The translations under genes were made by a program, and so were the position numbers. Below the pieces are notes generated by a model that saw nothing but the letters and a program-made list of their open reading frames with translations, made no database searches and was not told where the DNA came from. A stretch of 5,736 nt of DNA from Thermoleophilia bacterium (GTDB taxonomy: Bacteria; Actinomycetota; Thermoleophilia; Gaiellales; Gaiellaceae), in NCBI GenBank assembly GCA_025936595.1, contig JAICTB010000152.1:1-5736 (forward strand), in the 5' to 3' direction. Shown in pieces: positions 1 to 5,622 of the stretch. Each line of letters begins with the position of its first letter. Within the stretch, counting starts at the first letter, position 1.

Positions 1-12
1 CCGTGGGTCTTC

Positions 13-28
13 CCCGCGCTCGCGCGGG
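13..28 (-). terminator. Weak candidate hairpin after the M15 peptidase gene
   Basis: A perfect 6-bp G/C inverted repeat (CCCGCG at 13-18, CGCGGG at 23-28) with a 4-nt loop lies 21 bp past the stop codon of the minus-strand M15 gene. It is not followed by a T-tract on the minus strand, so it is not a classical intrinsic terminator. Short GC palindromes of this kind are common by chance at this base composition. The rest of the first 48 bases shows no gene. Confidence 0.2.
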
Positions 29-48
29 TCGACCGCATGGATTCGTTG

Positions 49-630
49 TCAGCCGCCGGTGCGGGAGAAGTGCTGCCAGTCGGGCGACGCCGACCAGCGT
101 CCTCCCCAGAGCCAGCCGACTGACGCGAACGCGCGCACGAGTGTGCCGCCGCCGACGGCCATGCCGCGACGGATGCGCGTCCGGTTCGTGTACGCGCGGC
201 CGGCCGGAGGCAGAACGCGTCCGCCCTCGAGGTATGGGTTCTCGATCGTGTTCACGTCGATCGCCTCGCCGTACGCGTGCACCGACCAGCGCTTCGCGCC
301 CGGCGCGACCGCGTAGCGGCAGTTGAACGCCGAGGTGTTGTCGGCGGCCATCGAGCGCGTGTCACTGCCGCCGTACGCAGCAATGGGCGTCATGCGCCGG
401 ATCGGGAACCGTGCCGCGTAGAGCCGGCGGAACACGATCGCAATATCTGCCGTGACGCGGCGGTTGACGACGAGCGAGCCCGTGTGCGCGCGACCGTCGA
501 AGCCGACGTAGGAGACGCGCACGGAGCGGAGCTCCGACGGCCCCACGGGGCAGCCGGGGCGCCACGACCGGCCGAGCTGCGCGGCCGTCACGGGCTTCGT
601 GACGACGTGAAACGGCGGCAGGGCAGCCAT
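49..630 (-). CDS. M15 family zinc peptidase (VanY/D-alanyl-D-alanine carboxypeptidase-like)
   Basis: A 193-residue protein of the Peptidase_M15_4 (VanY-like) type, expected to cut peptide stems of peptidoglycan. The zinc signature SxHxxGxAxD is at residues 116-125 (SVHAYGEAID), giving ligands His118 and Asp125. The third ligand is His187 in the C-terminal SPDWQHFS, with Asp184 just before it as a candidate catalytic acid. Other segments typical of the group are GFDGRAHTGSLVVN (about 43-56) and ADNTSAFNCR (96-105). Length fits a stand-alone catalytic domain. I chose the ATG at 630 because the open frame beyond it runs antisense through the neighbouring L,D-transpeptidase gene and has low-complexity Arg-rich content. 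No signal peptide or transmembrane segment is visible from this start, although Cys27 and Cys104 could form a disulfide. The nearest purine-rich stretch upstream (plus-strand 651-658) is 20 nt away, too far for a Shine-Dalgarno site. The family is fairly certain; the precise bond cleaved is not. Confidence 0.85.
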   Translation of the reverse strand: MAALPPFHVVTKPVTAAQLGRSWRPGCPVGPSELRSVRVSYVGFDGRAHTGSLVVNRRVTADIAIVFRRLYAARFPIRRMTPIAAYGGSDTRSMAADNTSAFNCRYAVAPGAKRWSVHAYGEAIDVNTIENPYLEGGRVLPPAGRAYTNRTRIRRGMAVGGGTLVRAFASVGWLWGGRWSASPDWQHFSRTGG

Positions 631-632
631 GC

Positions 633-638
633 AGAAGG
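633..638 (+). promoter_or_regulatory. Shine-Dalgarno-like AGAAGG that favours the TTG start at 648
   Basis: AGAAGG lies 9 nt before the TTG at 648, a normal ribosome-binding spacing. The alternative ATG at 660 has only a pyrimidine-rich CCCTCTCC stretch in front of it. This motif is the main reason for preferring the TTG start. Assignment is by eye. Confidence 0.4.
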
Positions 639-647
639 CAGAGTACT

Positions 648-1241
648 TTGCCCTCTCCGATGTTGACGCTCGCCCTGGCTCTCGCACTCGCGTGCCCGCA
701 GCGGATCCACGTGACGGCGCCGAGTGCGCGCGCGACGACCGCGACGCTGACAGTGACCGAGTGCGGACGGCGCGTGCTCGGGCCGTGGCGCGCACGCGTC
801 GGCTACCGCGGCGTCTCCGCGCACCACCGCGAAGGCGACGGCACGACGCCCACCGGCACGTACGCGATCGGCCCCGTCGTCTACGGCCTCGACCGCGACC
901 CCGGCGTCCGGCTCCGCTACCACCGGCTGCGCTGCGGCGACTGGTGGGACGAGGATCCACGCTCGGCGACCTACAACCGCTTCCGTCACCTCGCATGCGG
1001 GGCCGCGCCGCCGTTTCGGGGCGGCAGCGAGGCGCTGTGGCGCGCGACCGTCGCCTATCGGGAGCTCGCGGTCGTCGAGTACAACACCGCGCCGGCGAAG
1101 CCCGGCCGCGGCTCCGGCATCTTCCTGCACACCGACACCGGGCACGCGACGAACGGCTGTGTCTCCCTGCCGCACGGCGAGCTCGTGCAGCTCCTGCGCC
1201 GCCTCCGGCCGGGCGCCTCGATCTCGGTCACTGCTGCATAG
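648..1241 (+). CDS. L,D-transpeptidase catalytic domain protein (YkuD family), exported
   Basis: A 197-residue protein with the hallmarks of the YkuD/L,D-transpeptidase fold (the COG3786-like group). The REGDGTTPTGTY segment at 61-72 is characteristic, followed by CGDWWDEDPRSATYN at 96-110 and the catalytic region from His161 to NGCVSL (169-174), with Cys171 the expected nucleophile. The family forms or exchanges peptide bonds at the L-centre of meso-diaminopimelate in peptidoglycan outside the membrane. The N-terminus has a short hydrophobic run (about residues 6-15) ending in ALA before Cys16, compatible with a signal peptide. It lacks the usual positive charges, and the residues before Cys16 do not fit a lipobox well. 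The start is TTG at 648, supported by AGAAGG 9 nt upstream; ATG at 660 would shorten the protein by four residues. It is divergent from the M15 peptidase gene. Its stop codon sits inside the first repeat of the putative argC operator, with no visible terminator before argC. Confidence 0.85.
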   Translation: MPSPMLTLALALALACPQRIHVTAPSARATTATLTVTECGRRVLGPWRARVGYRGVSAHHREGDGTTPTGTYAIGPVVYGLDRDPGVRLRYHRLRCGDWWDEDPRSATYNRFRHLACGAAPPFRGGSEALWRATVAYRELAVVEYNTAPAKPGRGSGIFLHTDTGHATNGCVSLPHGELVQLLRRLRPGASISVTAA

Positions 1242-1267
1242 TTTTCATTTTCGCTGTATAGTTCTCA
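1233..1267 (+). promoter_or_regulatory. Putative paired ArgR operator (two ARG-box-like repeats)
   Basis: Two copies of a 15-bp element, GCTGCATAGTTTTCA (1233-1247) and GCTGTATAGTTCTCA (1253-1267), match at 13 of 15 positions and start exactly 20 bp apart. Each contains an imperfect dyad of the form TGyAT-agt-tyTCA, resembling the TGnAT...TCA half-sites of known ARG boxes, though with a centre one base shorter than the E. coli consensus. Known ArgR hexamers bind pairs of 18-bp boxes with centres 20-21 bp apart, so the spacing fits. The position directly before argC, in an operon that encodes ArgR, supports the call. The first copy overlaps the stop codon of the preceding gene. Confidence 0.6.
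1257..1262 (+). promoter_or_regulatory. Candidate -10 element of the argC operon promoter
   Basis: TATAGT differs from the TATAAT consensus at one position and lies in the only AT-rich gap in the region. A start site 6-8 nt downstream would fall at about 1268-1270, right at the argC ATG (1271), giving a leaderless or nearly leaderless message. The matching -35 region (around 1234-1240) is poor. The element lies within the second operator repeat, so a bound repressor would cover it. Promoter assignment by eye is tentative. Confidence 0.45.
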
Positions 1268-1270
1268 GAG

Positions 1271-2224
1271 ATGGCGACCGTCGCGATCCTCGGCTGCGCC
1301 GGCTACACCGGCCAGGAGACGCTCGACCGGGTGCTCGCGCACCCGCAGCTCGAGCTGCTCGCGCTCGGCTCCGACTCGCTCGCCGGGAAGCCGCCGTGGG
1401 CACTCGACCCACGCCTCGATGCAGCGTTGCCGGCTTTCGTCTGCAATGACGAGGCTGCCGCGAGCGGCGCCGATGTCGTCTTCCTGTGCTTCGCGGCCGA
1501 CGACGCGGCGACCTTCACGCCGACCGAGTGCACCGTCGTCGTCGATCTCTCCGGCGCCCACCGACTGCTCGACACGGCCGCCGCAAGGACGTGGTACGGC
1601 AGCGCACCCGGCGCGTGGAGCTACGGTCTCCCCGAGCTCTTCACCCCCGCGGGGCTTCTGATCGCGAATCCCGGCTGCTACGCGACCGCCGCGCTGCTCG
1701 CGCTCGCGCCGCTCGCCGGTCGGATCGAAAGCGCCGTCGTTGACGCGAAGTCCGGCGTCTCCGGCGCCGGACGCGCGCCGAAGGCGACGTCGCACGCTGG
1801 GTCCGTGCTCGAGAACTTCCTGCCGTATGCGGTCGGGGAACACCGGCACGCGCCGGAGATCGCACAGCAGCTCGGCGTCCCGGTCTGCTTCGTGCCGCAC
1901 CTCCTGCCGGTGCGCCGGGGCCTCCTCGCGACGTGCTACGTGCAGACGGACGCCAACGTGCGCGAGCTCCTCGAGGACGTCTACGCGACGAGCGCAGTCG
2001 TGCGCGTGCTTCCCGAGGGCATTGCGCCCGAGCTCACGCGCGTCCAGGGCACCGACGCCGCCGAGCTCGGCGTCTTCACCGACCGCGCGACCGGCACCGC
2101 GATCGTCGTCTGCGCGCTCGACAACCTCGGCAAGGGCGCGGCGGGCCAGGCTATCCAGAACGCGAACCTCGCGCTCGGCCTCGACGAGACGGCCGGGCTG
2201 CGCCTGCACGGAGTGCTCGTATGA
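1271..2224 (+). CDS. argC: N-acetyl-gamma-glutamyl-phosphate reductase
   Basis: A 317-residue ArgC, which reduces N-acetylglutamyl phosphate to the semialdehyde with NADPH, the third step of ornithine synthesis. The N-terminal Rossmann motif is GCAGYTG (8-14). The catalytic cysteine is Cys136 in NPGCYAT (133-139), the usual histidine region is GEHRHAPEI (189-197), and the C-terminal DNLGKGAAGQA (284-294) matches the conserved DNLvKGAxGQA segment. One small departure is DLSGAHRL (92-99), where most relatives have DLSaDFRL. ATG at 1271 is the only good start. It has no convincing Shine-Dalgarno site (only AGAG touching the ATG), consistent with leaderless translation. It is the first gene of the arg operon and overlaps argJ by 4 bp (ATGA). 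Length is slightly below the more common 340 or so residues. Confidence 0.97.
   Translation: MATVAILGCAGYTGQETLDRVLAHPQLELLALGSDSLAGKPPWALDPRLDAALPAFVCNDEAAASGADVVFLCFAADDAATFTPTECTVVVDLSGAHRLLDTAAARTWYGSAPGAWSYGLPELFTPAGLLIANPGCYATAALLALAPLAGRIESAVVDAKSGVSGAGRAPKATSHAGSVLENFLPYAVGEHRHAPEIAQQLGVPVCFVPHLLPVRRGLLATCYVQTDANVRELLEDVYATSAVVRVLPEGIAPELTRVQGTDAAELGVFTDRATGTAIVVCALDNLGKGAAGQAIQNANLALGLDETAGLRLHGVLV
2210..2213 (+). promoter_or_regulatory. Shine-Dalgarno site for argJ
   Basis: GGAG lies inside the end of argC, 7 nt before the ATG at 2221. It supports that start and independent ribosome loading at the argC/argJ overlap. Confidence 0.5.
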
Positions 2225-3384
2225 GCATCACAGCACCGCTCGGCTTCGCCGCCGCCGGCGTGCATGCGGGCATCCGCCGCGAGAAGAAAGATCTCGCGCT
2301 CGTGCGCACGCTGGGCGACGGGACGGGCGCCGCGATGTGGACGCGCAACCGCGTGCTCGCGGCACCGGTCGTCGTCTCGCAACAGCATCTCGCGTGCGCG
2401 GAGCCGCAGGCGGTGGTGGTCAACTCCGGCGTCGCGAACGCAGCGACCGGCGACCAGGGCGTGAAGGACGCGCGTGCAACGGCGGAGCACGCCGCCGCAT
2501 TGCTCGGGCTCGCGCCGGAGCAAGTGCTCGTCCTCTCGACGGGCGTGATCGGCGCGCCCCTGCCGGTCGGACTCGTGACTGCCGGTCTCGACGCGGCCGC
2601 GTACGCGCTGTCGACGGACGGCGGCGCCGACGCGGCGACCGCGATCCTCACCACCGACACGCGCGCGAAGCAGGCCGTCTCGACCGGCCCGGGCTTCACG
2701 GTCGGGGGCATGGCGAAGGGCTCCGGGATGATCCACCCGAACCTCGCGACGATGCTCGCGGTCCTCGCGACCGACTATCCGCTCGCCGCGGGCGAGGCAA
2801 TCGACTTCCTGCGCCCCGCCGTGGAGCTGAGCTTCAACTCCATCTCGGTCGACGGCGAGTGCTCGACGAACGACGCGGTCGTGCTGCTCTCGTCGGGCGC
2901 AGCGCCGCTCGAGCGCACGCCTGCGAGCGACGCGTCGTTCGCACTCGCGCTGCGCGCCGTGTGCGCCGACCTCGCGCATCAGATCGTCGCCGACGGCGAA
3001 GGAGCGACGCTGCTCGCGGAGATCGCCGTCAGCGGCGCAGCGTCCGGCGGCGAGGCGAAGGCGATCGCGCAGCGCATCGCGACCTCGTCGCTCGTCAAGA
3101 CCGCGCTCTTCGGCCGCGACGCGAACTGGGGCCGCGTGCTCGCCGCCGCCGGCTCCGCACCGTGGAACGGAGGCTACGCGCGCCTCGACCCGGCCCTCGT
3201 CTCGCTCACGTACAACGGCACGGCGGTGCTCGTCGCGGGCGCGCCGCAGAACGCGGAGCCGAACGTCGACGGCGCCGTCTGTTCGATCGAGCTCGACCTC
3301 GGGCTCGGAGACGGAAGCGCCGGCTACCTGACGAGCGACCTGTCCTACGATTACGTGCGCATCAACGCGGACTACCGCTCGTGA
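2221..3384 (+). CDS. argJ: Glutamate N-acetyltransferase (ornithine acetyltransferase) ArgJ
   Basis: A 387-residue ArgJ, which moves the acetyl group from N-acetylornithine to glutamate so that acetyl is recycled. Some members also make acetylglutamate from acetyl-CoA; which type this is cannot be read from the sequence. The family self-cleaves before a threonine. Here the site is HPNLATM (172-178), so cleavage between Ala176 and Thr177 would give an alpha chain of 176 residues and a beta chain of 211 beginning with the nucleophile Thr177. Other conserved segments are VNSGVANAATG (67-77), STGVIG (106-111, oxyanion-hole region), KGSGMIHPN (166-174) and SVDGECSTND (209-218). The C-terminus DYVRINADYRS closely follows the family pattern, so the gene is complete. 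ATG at 2221 overlaps the argC stop, and the gene's own stop overlaps the argB start in GTGA. Confidence 0.97.
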   Translation: MSITAPLGFAAAGVHAGIRREKKDLALVRTLGDGTGAAMWTRNRVLAAPVVVSQQHLACAEPQAVVVNSGVANAATGDQGVKDARATAEHAAALLGLAPEQVLVLSTGVIGAPLPVGLVTAGLDAAAYALSTDGGADAATAILTTDTRAKQAVSTGPGFTVGGMAKGSGMIHPNLATMLAVLATDYPLAAGEAIDFLRPAVELSFNSISVDGECSTNDAVVLLSSGAAPLERTPASDASFALALRAVCADLAHQIVADGEGATLLAEIAVSGAASGGEAKAIAQRIATSSLVKTALFGRDANWGRVLAAAGSAPWNGGYARLDPALVSLTYNGTAVLVAGAPQNAEPNVDGAVCSIELDLGLGDGSAGYLTSDLSYDYVRINADYRS

Positions 3385-4049
3385 CGCGGCTCGTCGTGAA
3401 GGTCGGCGGTGCCGTGGCCGCCGAGTCCGCGGGCCGCATCCTCGGCCTGTGCGAGGACGGCCACGAGGTCGTGGTCGTGCACGGCGCGGGGCCGCAGATC
3501 ACGGAGGAGATGCTGCGGCGCGGCATCCCCGTGGAGTTCGTCGGCGGGCGCCGCCGCACCTCGCGGCCCGCACTCGACGTCGTGCGCGCGTCGCTCCACG
3601 AGGTGAACGCGCGGCTCTGCGCCACCCTCGGCCCGGTCGCCGTGCCCGTGTTCGGCGATGCCGCCGGCTTGCTCGCCGTGCCCGTCCCCCCACTCGGCTG
3701 CGTCGGCGACCCGCTGCCGTGCCGGCCGAAGCCGATCCTCGCCGCACTTGCAGCAGGGTCCGTCCCCGTCGTCGCGCCACTCGCGGTCGGGCCGCTGAAC
3801 GTGAATGCCGACGATGCGGCCGCCGCGCTCGCGCTCGGCCTCGGCGCCCGGCGCCTCGTCTTTCTCACCGACGTTCCCGGCCTGTACGTCGACGACGAGA
3901 TGGTGGAATCGATCGATGCCGGCCGCGCGAACCGGATGCTCGACGCGGGGCTCTTCGACGGCGGCATCGTGCCGAAGCTGCGCGCCGCGGCACTCGCCGC
4001 CGGAAGCGGTATCTCCGCGCAGATCGGCGGAACGGCGGTGATCGCGTGA
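3381..4049 (+). CDS. argB: Acetylglutamate kinase, compact form
   Basis: A 222-residue amino-acid-kinase-family protein that phosphorylates N-acetylglutamate, the second and usually feedback-controlled step of the pathway. Landmarks are Lys7 in KVGG, HGAGPQI (34-40, usually HGGGP), GRRRT (56-60, corresponding to GlRvT with Arg58), NVNADDAA (140-147, with Asp144 as the expected catalytic Asp), LTDVPGLY (162-169) and GGIVPK (194-199, usually GGMIPK) with Lys199. It is clearly shorter than the usual 260-300 residues. The N-terminal section between KVGG and HGAGP is compressed, and the C-terminal GRVPHALLLE-type strand is missing. It also lacks the N-terminal helix linked to arginine-sensitive hexameric kinases. 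GTG at 3381 overlaps the argJ stop (GTGA), and no start further upstream fits. Catalytic residues appear intact, so I read it as functional. Confidence 0.92.
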   Translation: MTRLVVKVGGAVAAESAGRILGLCEDGHEVVVVHGAGPQITEEMLRRGIPVEFVGGRRRTSRPALDVVRASLHEVNARLCATLGPVAVPVFGDAAGLLAVPVPPLGCVGDPLPCRPKPILAALAAGSVPVVAPLAVGPLNVNADDAAAALALGLGARRLVFLTDVPGLYVDDEMVESIDAGRANRMLDAGLFDGGIVPKLRAAALAAGSGISAQIGGTAVIA

Positions 4050-5170
4050 CCAGCGTGCAGACGGCGCCAAAGCTCCTCCCCACCTACGCGCGCCTGGACG
4101 TGACGTTCACGGACGGGAGCGGATCGTGGCTCGTCGATCGCGACGGCAGGCGCTACCTCGATCTCCTGGCGGGGATCGCCGTCGTCGGACTCGGCCACTG
4201 CCATCCCGCACCGCTCGCAGCCGCGCACGCGCAGCTCGAGCGGCTGTGGCACACGTCGAATCTCTACTCCACCGAGCCCATGCAGGAGCTGGCACAGAAG
4301 CTGTCCGACCGCTTCGGCGGAGCCTCGGCGTTTTTCTGCAACTCCGGCGCCGAGGCGGTCGAGGCCGCGCTCAAATGGGCGCGCAAGGCGACGGGGCGCA
4401 GCGAAGTCGTCGCACTCGACGGCTCGTTCCACGGACGCACGCTCGGCGCGCTCTCCGTCACCGGCCAGCCTTCGAAGCGCGCACCCTTCGAGCCGCTCGT
4501 CCCGCACGCCCGCTTCGCGACGCCGGACACGCTCGCCGCGCACGTCGGGCCGGCGACGGCGGCCATCCTGCTCGAGCCGGTGCAGGGCGAGGGAGGCGTC
4601 CATCCCCTTTCCTCTGAGGTCCTCGAGCACGCCCGGGCCCTCGCCGACGAGCACGGTGCGCTGCTCGTGCTCGACGAGGTGCAGACCGGCGTCGGACGCA
4701 GCGGCGCCTTCTTCGCCTGGCAGCGACTCGGCGTGAAGCCGGATGCGGTCACGCTCGCGAAAGGTCTCGCGAACGGGCTGCCGATCGGCGCGCTCCTCGT
4801 CGCGGACGACGCTCCGACGGGGTTCGAGCCGGGCGATCACGCCTCGACGTTCGGCGGCAACCCCGTGGCCTGCGCCGCGGCATGTGCTGTGCTCGAGACG
4901 ATCGACGAGACACTGCTCGCACACGTACGCGCTCTCGCCGAGCGCTTCGCGCAGGCGCTGCCCGTGCGCGGGCTCGGATTGCTGCTCGCGCTCGACACCA
5001 GGGAGCCGGCCGCGGAGGTCGTCACCGCCGCCCTCGAGAACGGGCTCGCGATCGGCTCTGCCGGCCCACACACGATCCGGCTGACGCCGCCGCTGACGCT
5101 CTCCCTCGACGACGCAGACCTCGCGATCTCGCTGCTGCGCGAGGTGTGCCCCGAGGCTCGCGCAGCATGA
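4046..5170 (+). CDS. argD: Acetylornithine aminotransferase
   Basis: A 374-residue class III, PLP-dependent aminotransferase that converts N-acetylglutamate semialdehyde to N-acetylornithine with glutamate as amino donor. The N-terminus LLPTYARLDVTFTDGSG (10-26) is typical of ArgD. PLP-site elements are NSGAEA (99-104), FHGRT (128-132), LDEVQTG (209-215, Asp210 facing the pyridine nitrogen), LAKGLANGLPIGA (237-249) with the Schiff-base Lys239, and STFGGNP (267-273). The C-terminal RLTPPLTLS agrees with the RlvPPL segment. GTG at 4046 overlaps the argB stop (GTGA); a second GTG at 4055 is a possible alternative that would drop three residues. Members of this family can also work on succinylornithine or other omega-amino acids, but the operon makes acetylornithine the natural substrate. 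Confidence 0.96.
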   Translation: MTSVQTAPKLLPTYARLDVTFTDGSGSWLVDRDGRRYLDLLAGIAVVGLGHCHPAPLAAAHAQLERLWHTSNLYSTEPMQELAQKLSDRFGGASAFFCNSGAEAVEAALKWARKATGRSEVVALDGSFHGRTLGALSVTGQPSKRAPFEPLVPHARFATPDTLAAHVGPATAAILLEPVQGEGGVHPLSSEVLEHARALADEHGALLVLDEVQTGVGRSGAFFAWQRLGVKPDAVTLAKGLANGLPIGALLVADDAPTGFEPGDHASTFGGNPVACAAACAVLETIDETLLAHVRALAERFAQALPVRGLGLLLALDTREPAAEVVTAALENGLAIGSAGPHTIRLTPPLTLSLDDADLAISLLREVCPEARAA

Positions 5171-5622
5171 CGACGAAGTTCGAGCGCCAGGGCGCGATCC
5201 TGCGGCTCGTGCAGCAGCGGCCTCTCTCGACGCAGGCAGAGGTCGCCGACGCGCTGCGCGCGAGCGGCATCGACGCCGTGCAGGCGACCGTTTCGCGAGA
5301 CATCACGCAACTCGGGCTCGTCAAGGTGCGGAACCCCGAGGGCCGCCTCGTCTACGCGCTGCCCGGCGCCGCCGACCTGCGCCGCCTCGACGAGCTGACG
5401 AGCGCGCTCCGGCGCTGGGCCGGCGGGTTCACGCCGTCGGGCAGCCTCTGCGTGATCGCGACGCCGCGCGGATTCGCCGCCGCGCTCGCGGACGCGATCG
5501 ACGCCGCAGGGCTCGAGGACGTCGCGGGCACGGTCGCGGGCGACAACACCGTCTTCGTCGCCGCCCGCGACGGGCTCACCGGCGCGGCCCTCGCGGACGA
5601 GCTGCGGAGGCATCTCGCGTGA
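5167..5622 (+). CDS. argR: Arginine repressor ArgR
   Basis: A 151-residue ArgR/AhrC-family regulator, which as a hexamer with bound L-arginine represses arginine synthesis genes. The N-terminal winged helix-turn-helix covers about residues 5-65, with STQAEVADAL (21-30) and the recognition helix region QATVSRDITQLG (39-50) carrying the signature SRD. The C-terminal oligomerisation and arginine-binding domain covers about 85-151. Its motif reads GTVAGDNT (121-128), whereas the family norm is GTxAGDDT; the first Asp (126) is kept and the second is Asn127. ATG at 5167 overlaps the argD stop (ATGA), with GAGG at 5153-5156 as a weak Shine-Dalgarno site 10 nt upstream. Its location inside the operon implies autoregulation through the operator before argC. 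Confidence 0.96.
   Translation: MTTKFERQGAILRLVQQRPLSTQAEVADALRASGIDAVQATVSRDITQLGLVKVRNPEGRLVYALPGAADLRRLDELTSALRRWAGGFTPSGSLCVIATPRGFAAALADAIDAAGLEDVAGTVAGDNTVFVAARDGLTGAALADELRRHLA
5606..5610 (+). promoter_or_regulatory. Shine-Dalgarno site for argG
   Basis: GGAGG lies inside the end of argR, 8 nt before the GTG at 5619. It is the strongest ribosome-binding site in the window, and it decides in favour of the GTG at 5619 over the in-frame GTG at 5625. Confidence 0.6.

Noticed and set aside
3..326. Open frames on the plus strand (3-326, 59-316, 277-666) over the M15 gene
   Set aside because: They show Arg/Pro-rich composition with no motifs and lie opposite a real gene; they are frame shadows.
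631..996. A 122-residue N-terminal extension of the M15 peptidase on the minus strand
   Set aside because: It is antisense to the catalytic region of the L,D-transpeptidase gene, Arg/Gly/Ser-rich and without a domain; the family similarity begins at the ATG at 630.
1242..1270. Attenuator, riboswitch or leader peptide before argC
   Set aside because: The gap is 29 bp with no hairpin and no room for a leader peptide; the direct repeats explain it better as an operator.
1740..3380. A long plus-strand open frame running through argC and argJ and into argB
   Set aside because: Only its last 222 codons (3381-4049) are a recognisable protein, ArgB. The upstream part is Arg/Ala low-complexity translation of argC and argJ in the wrong frame, so it is not a fusion protein.
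3362..5071. A 569-codon open frame on the minus strand, antisense to argB and argD
   Set aside because: It is a shadow of high third-position GC: Arg-rich, without recognisable motifs, and lying exactly opposite two clearly recognised genes. Similar long antisense frames at 1265-2209, 1981-2979 and 4837-5613 were rejected for the same reason.
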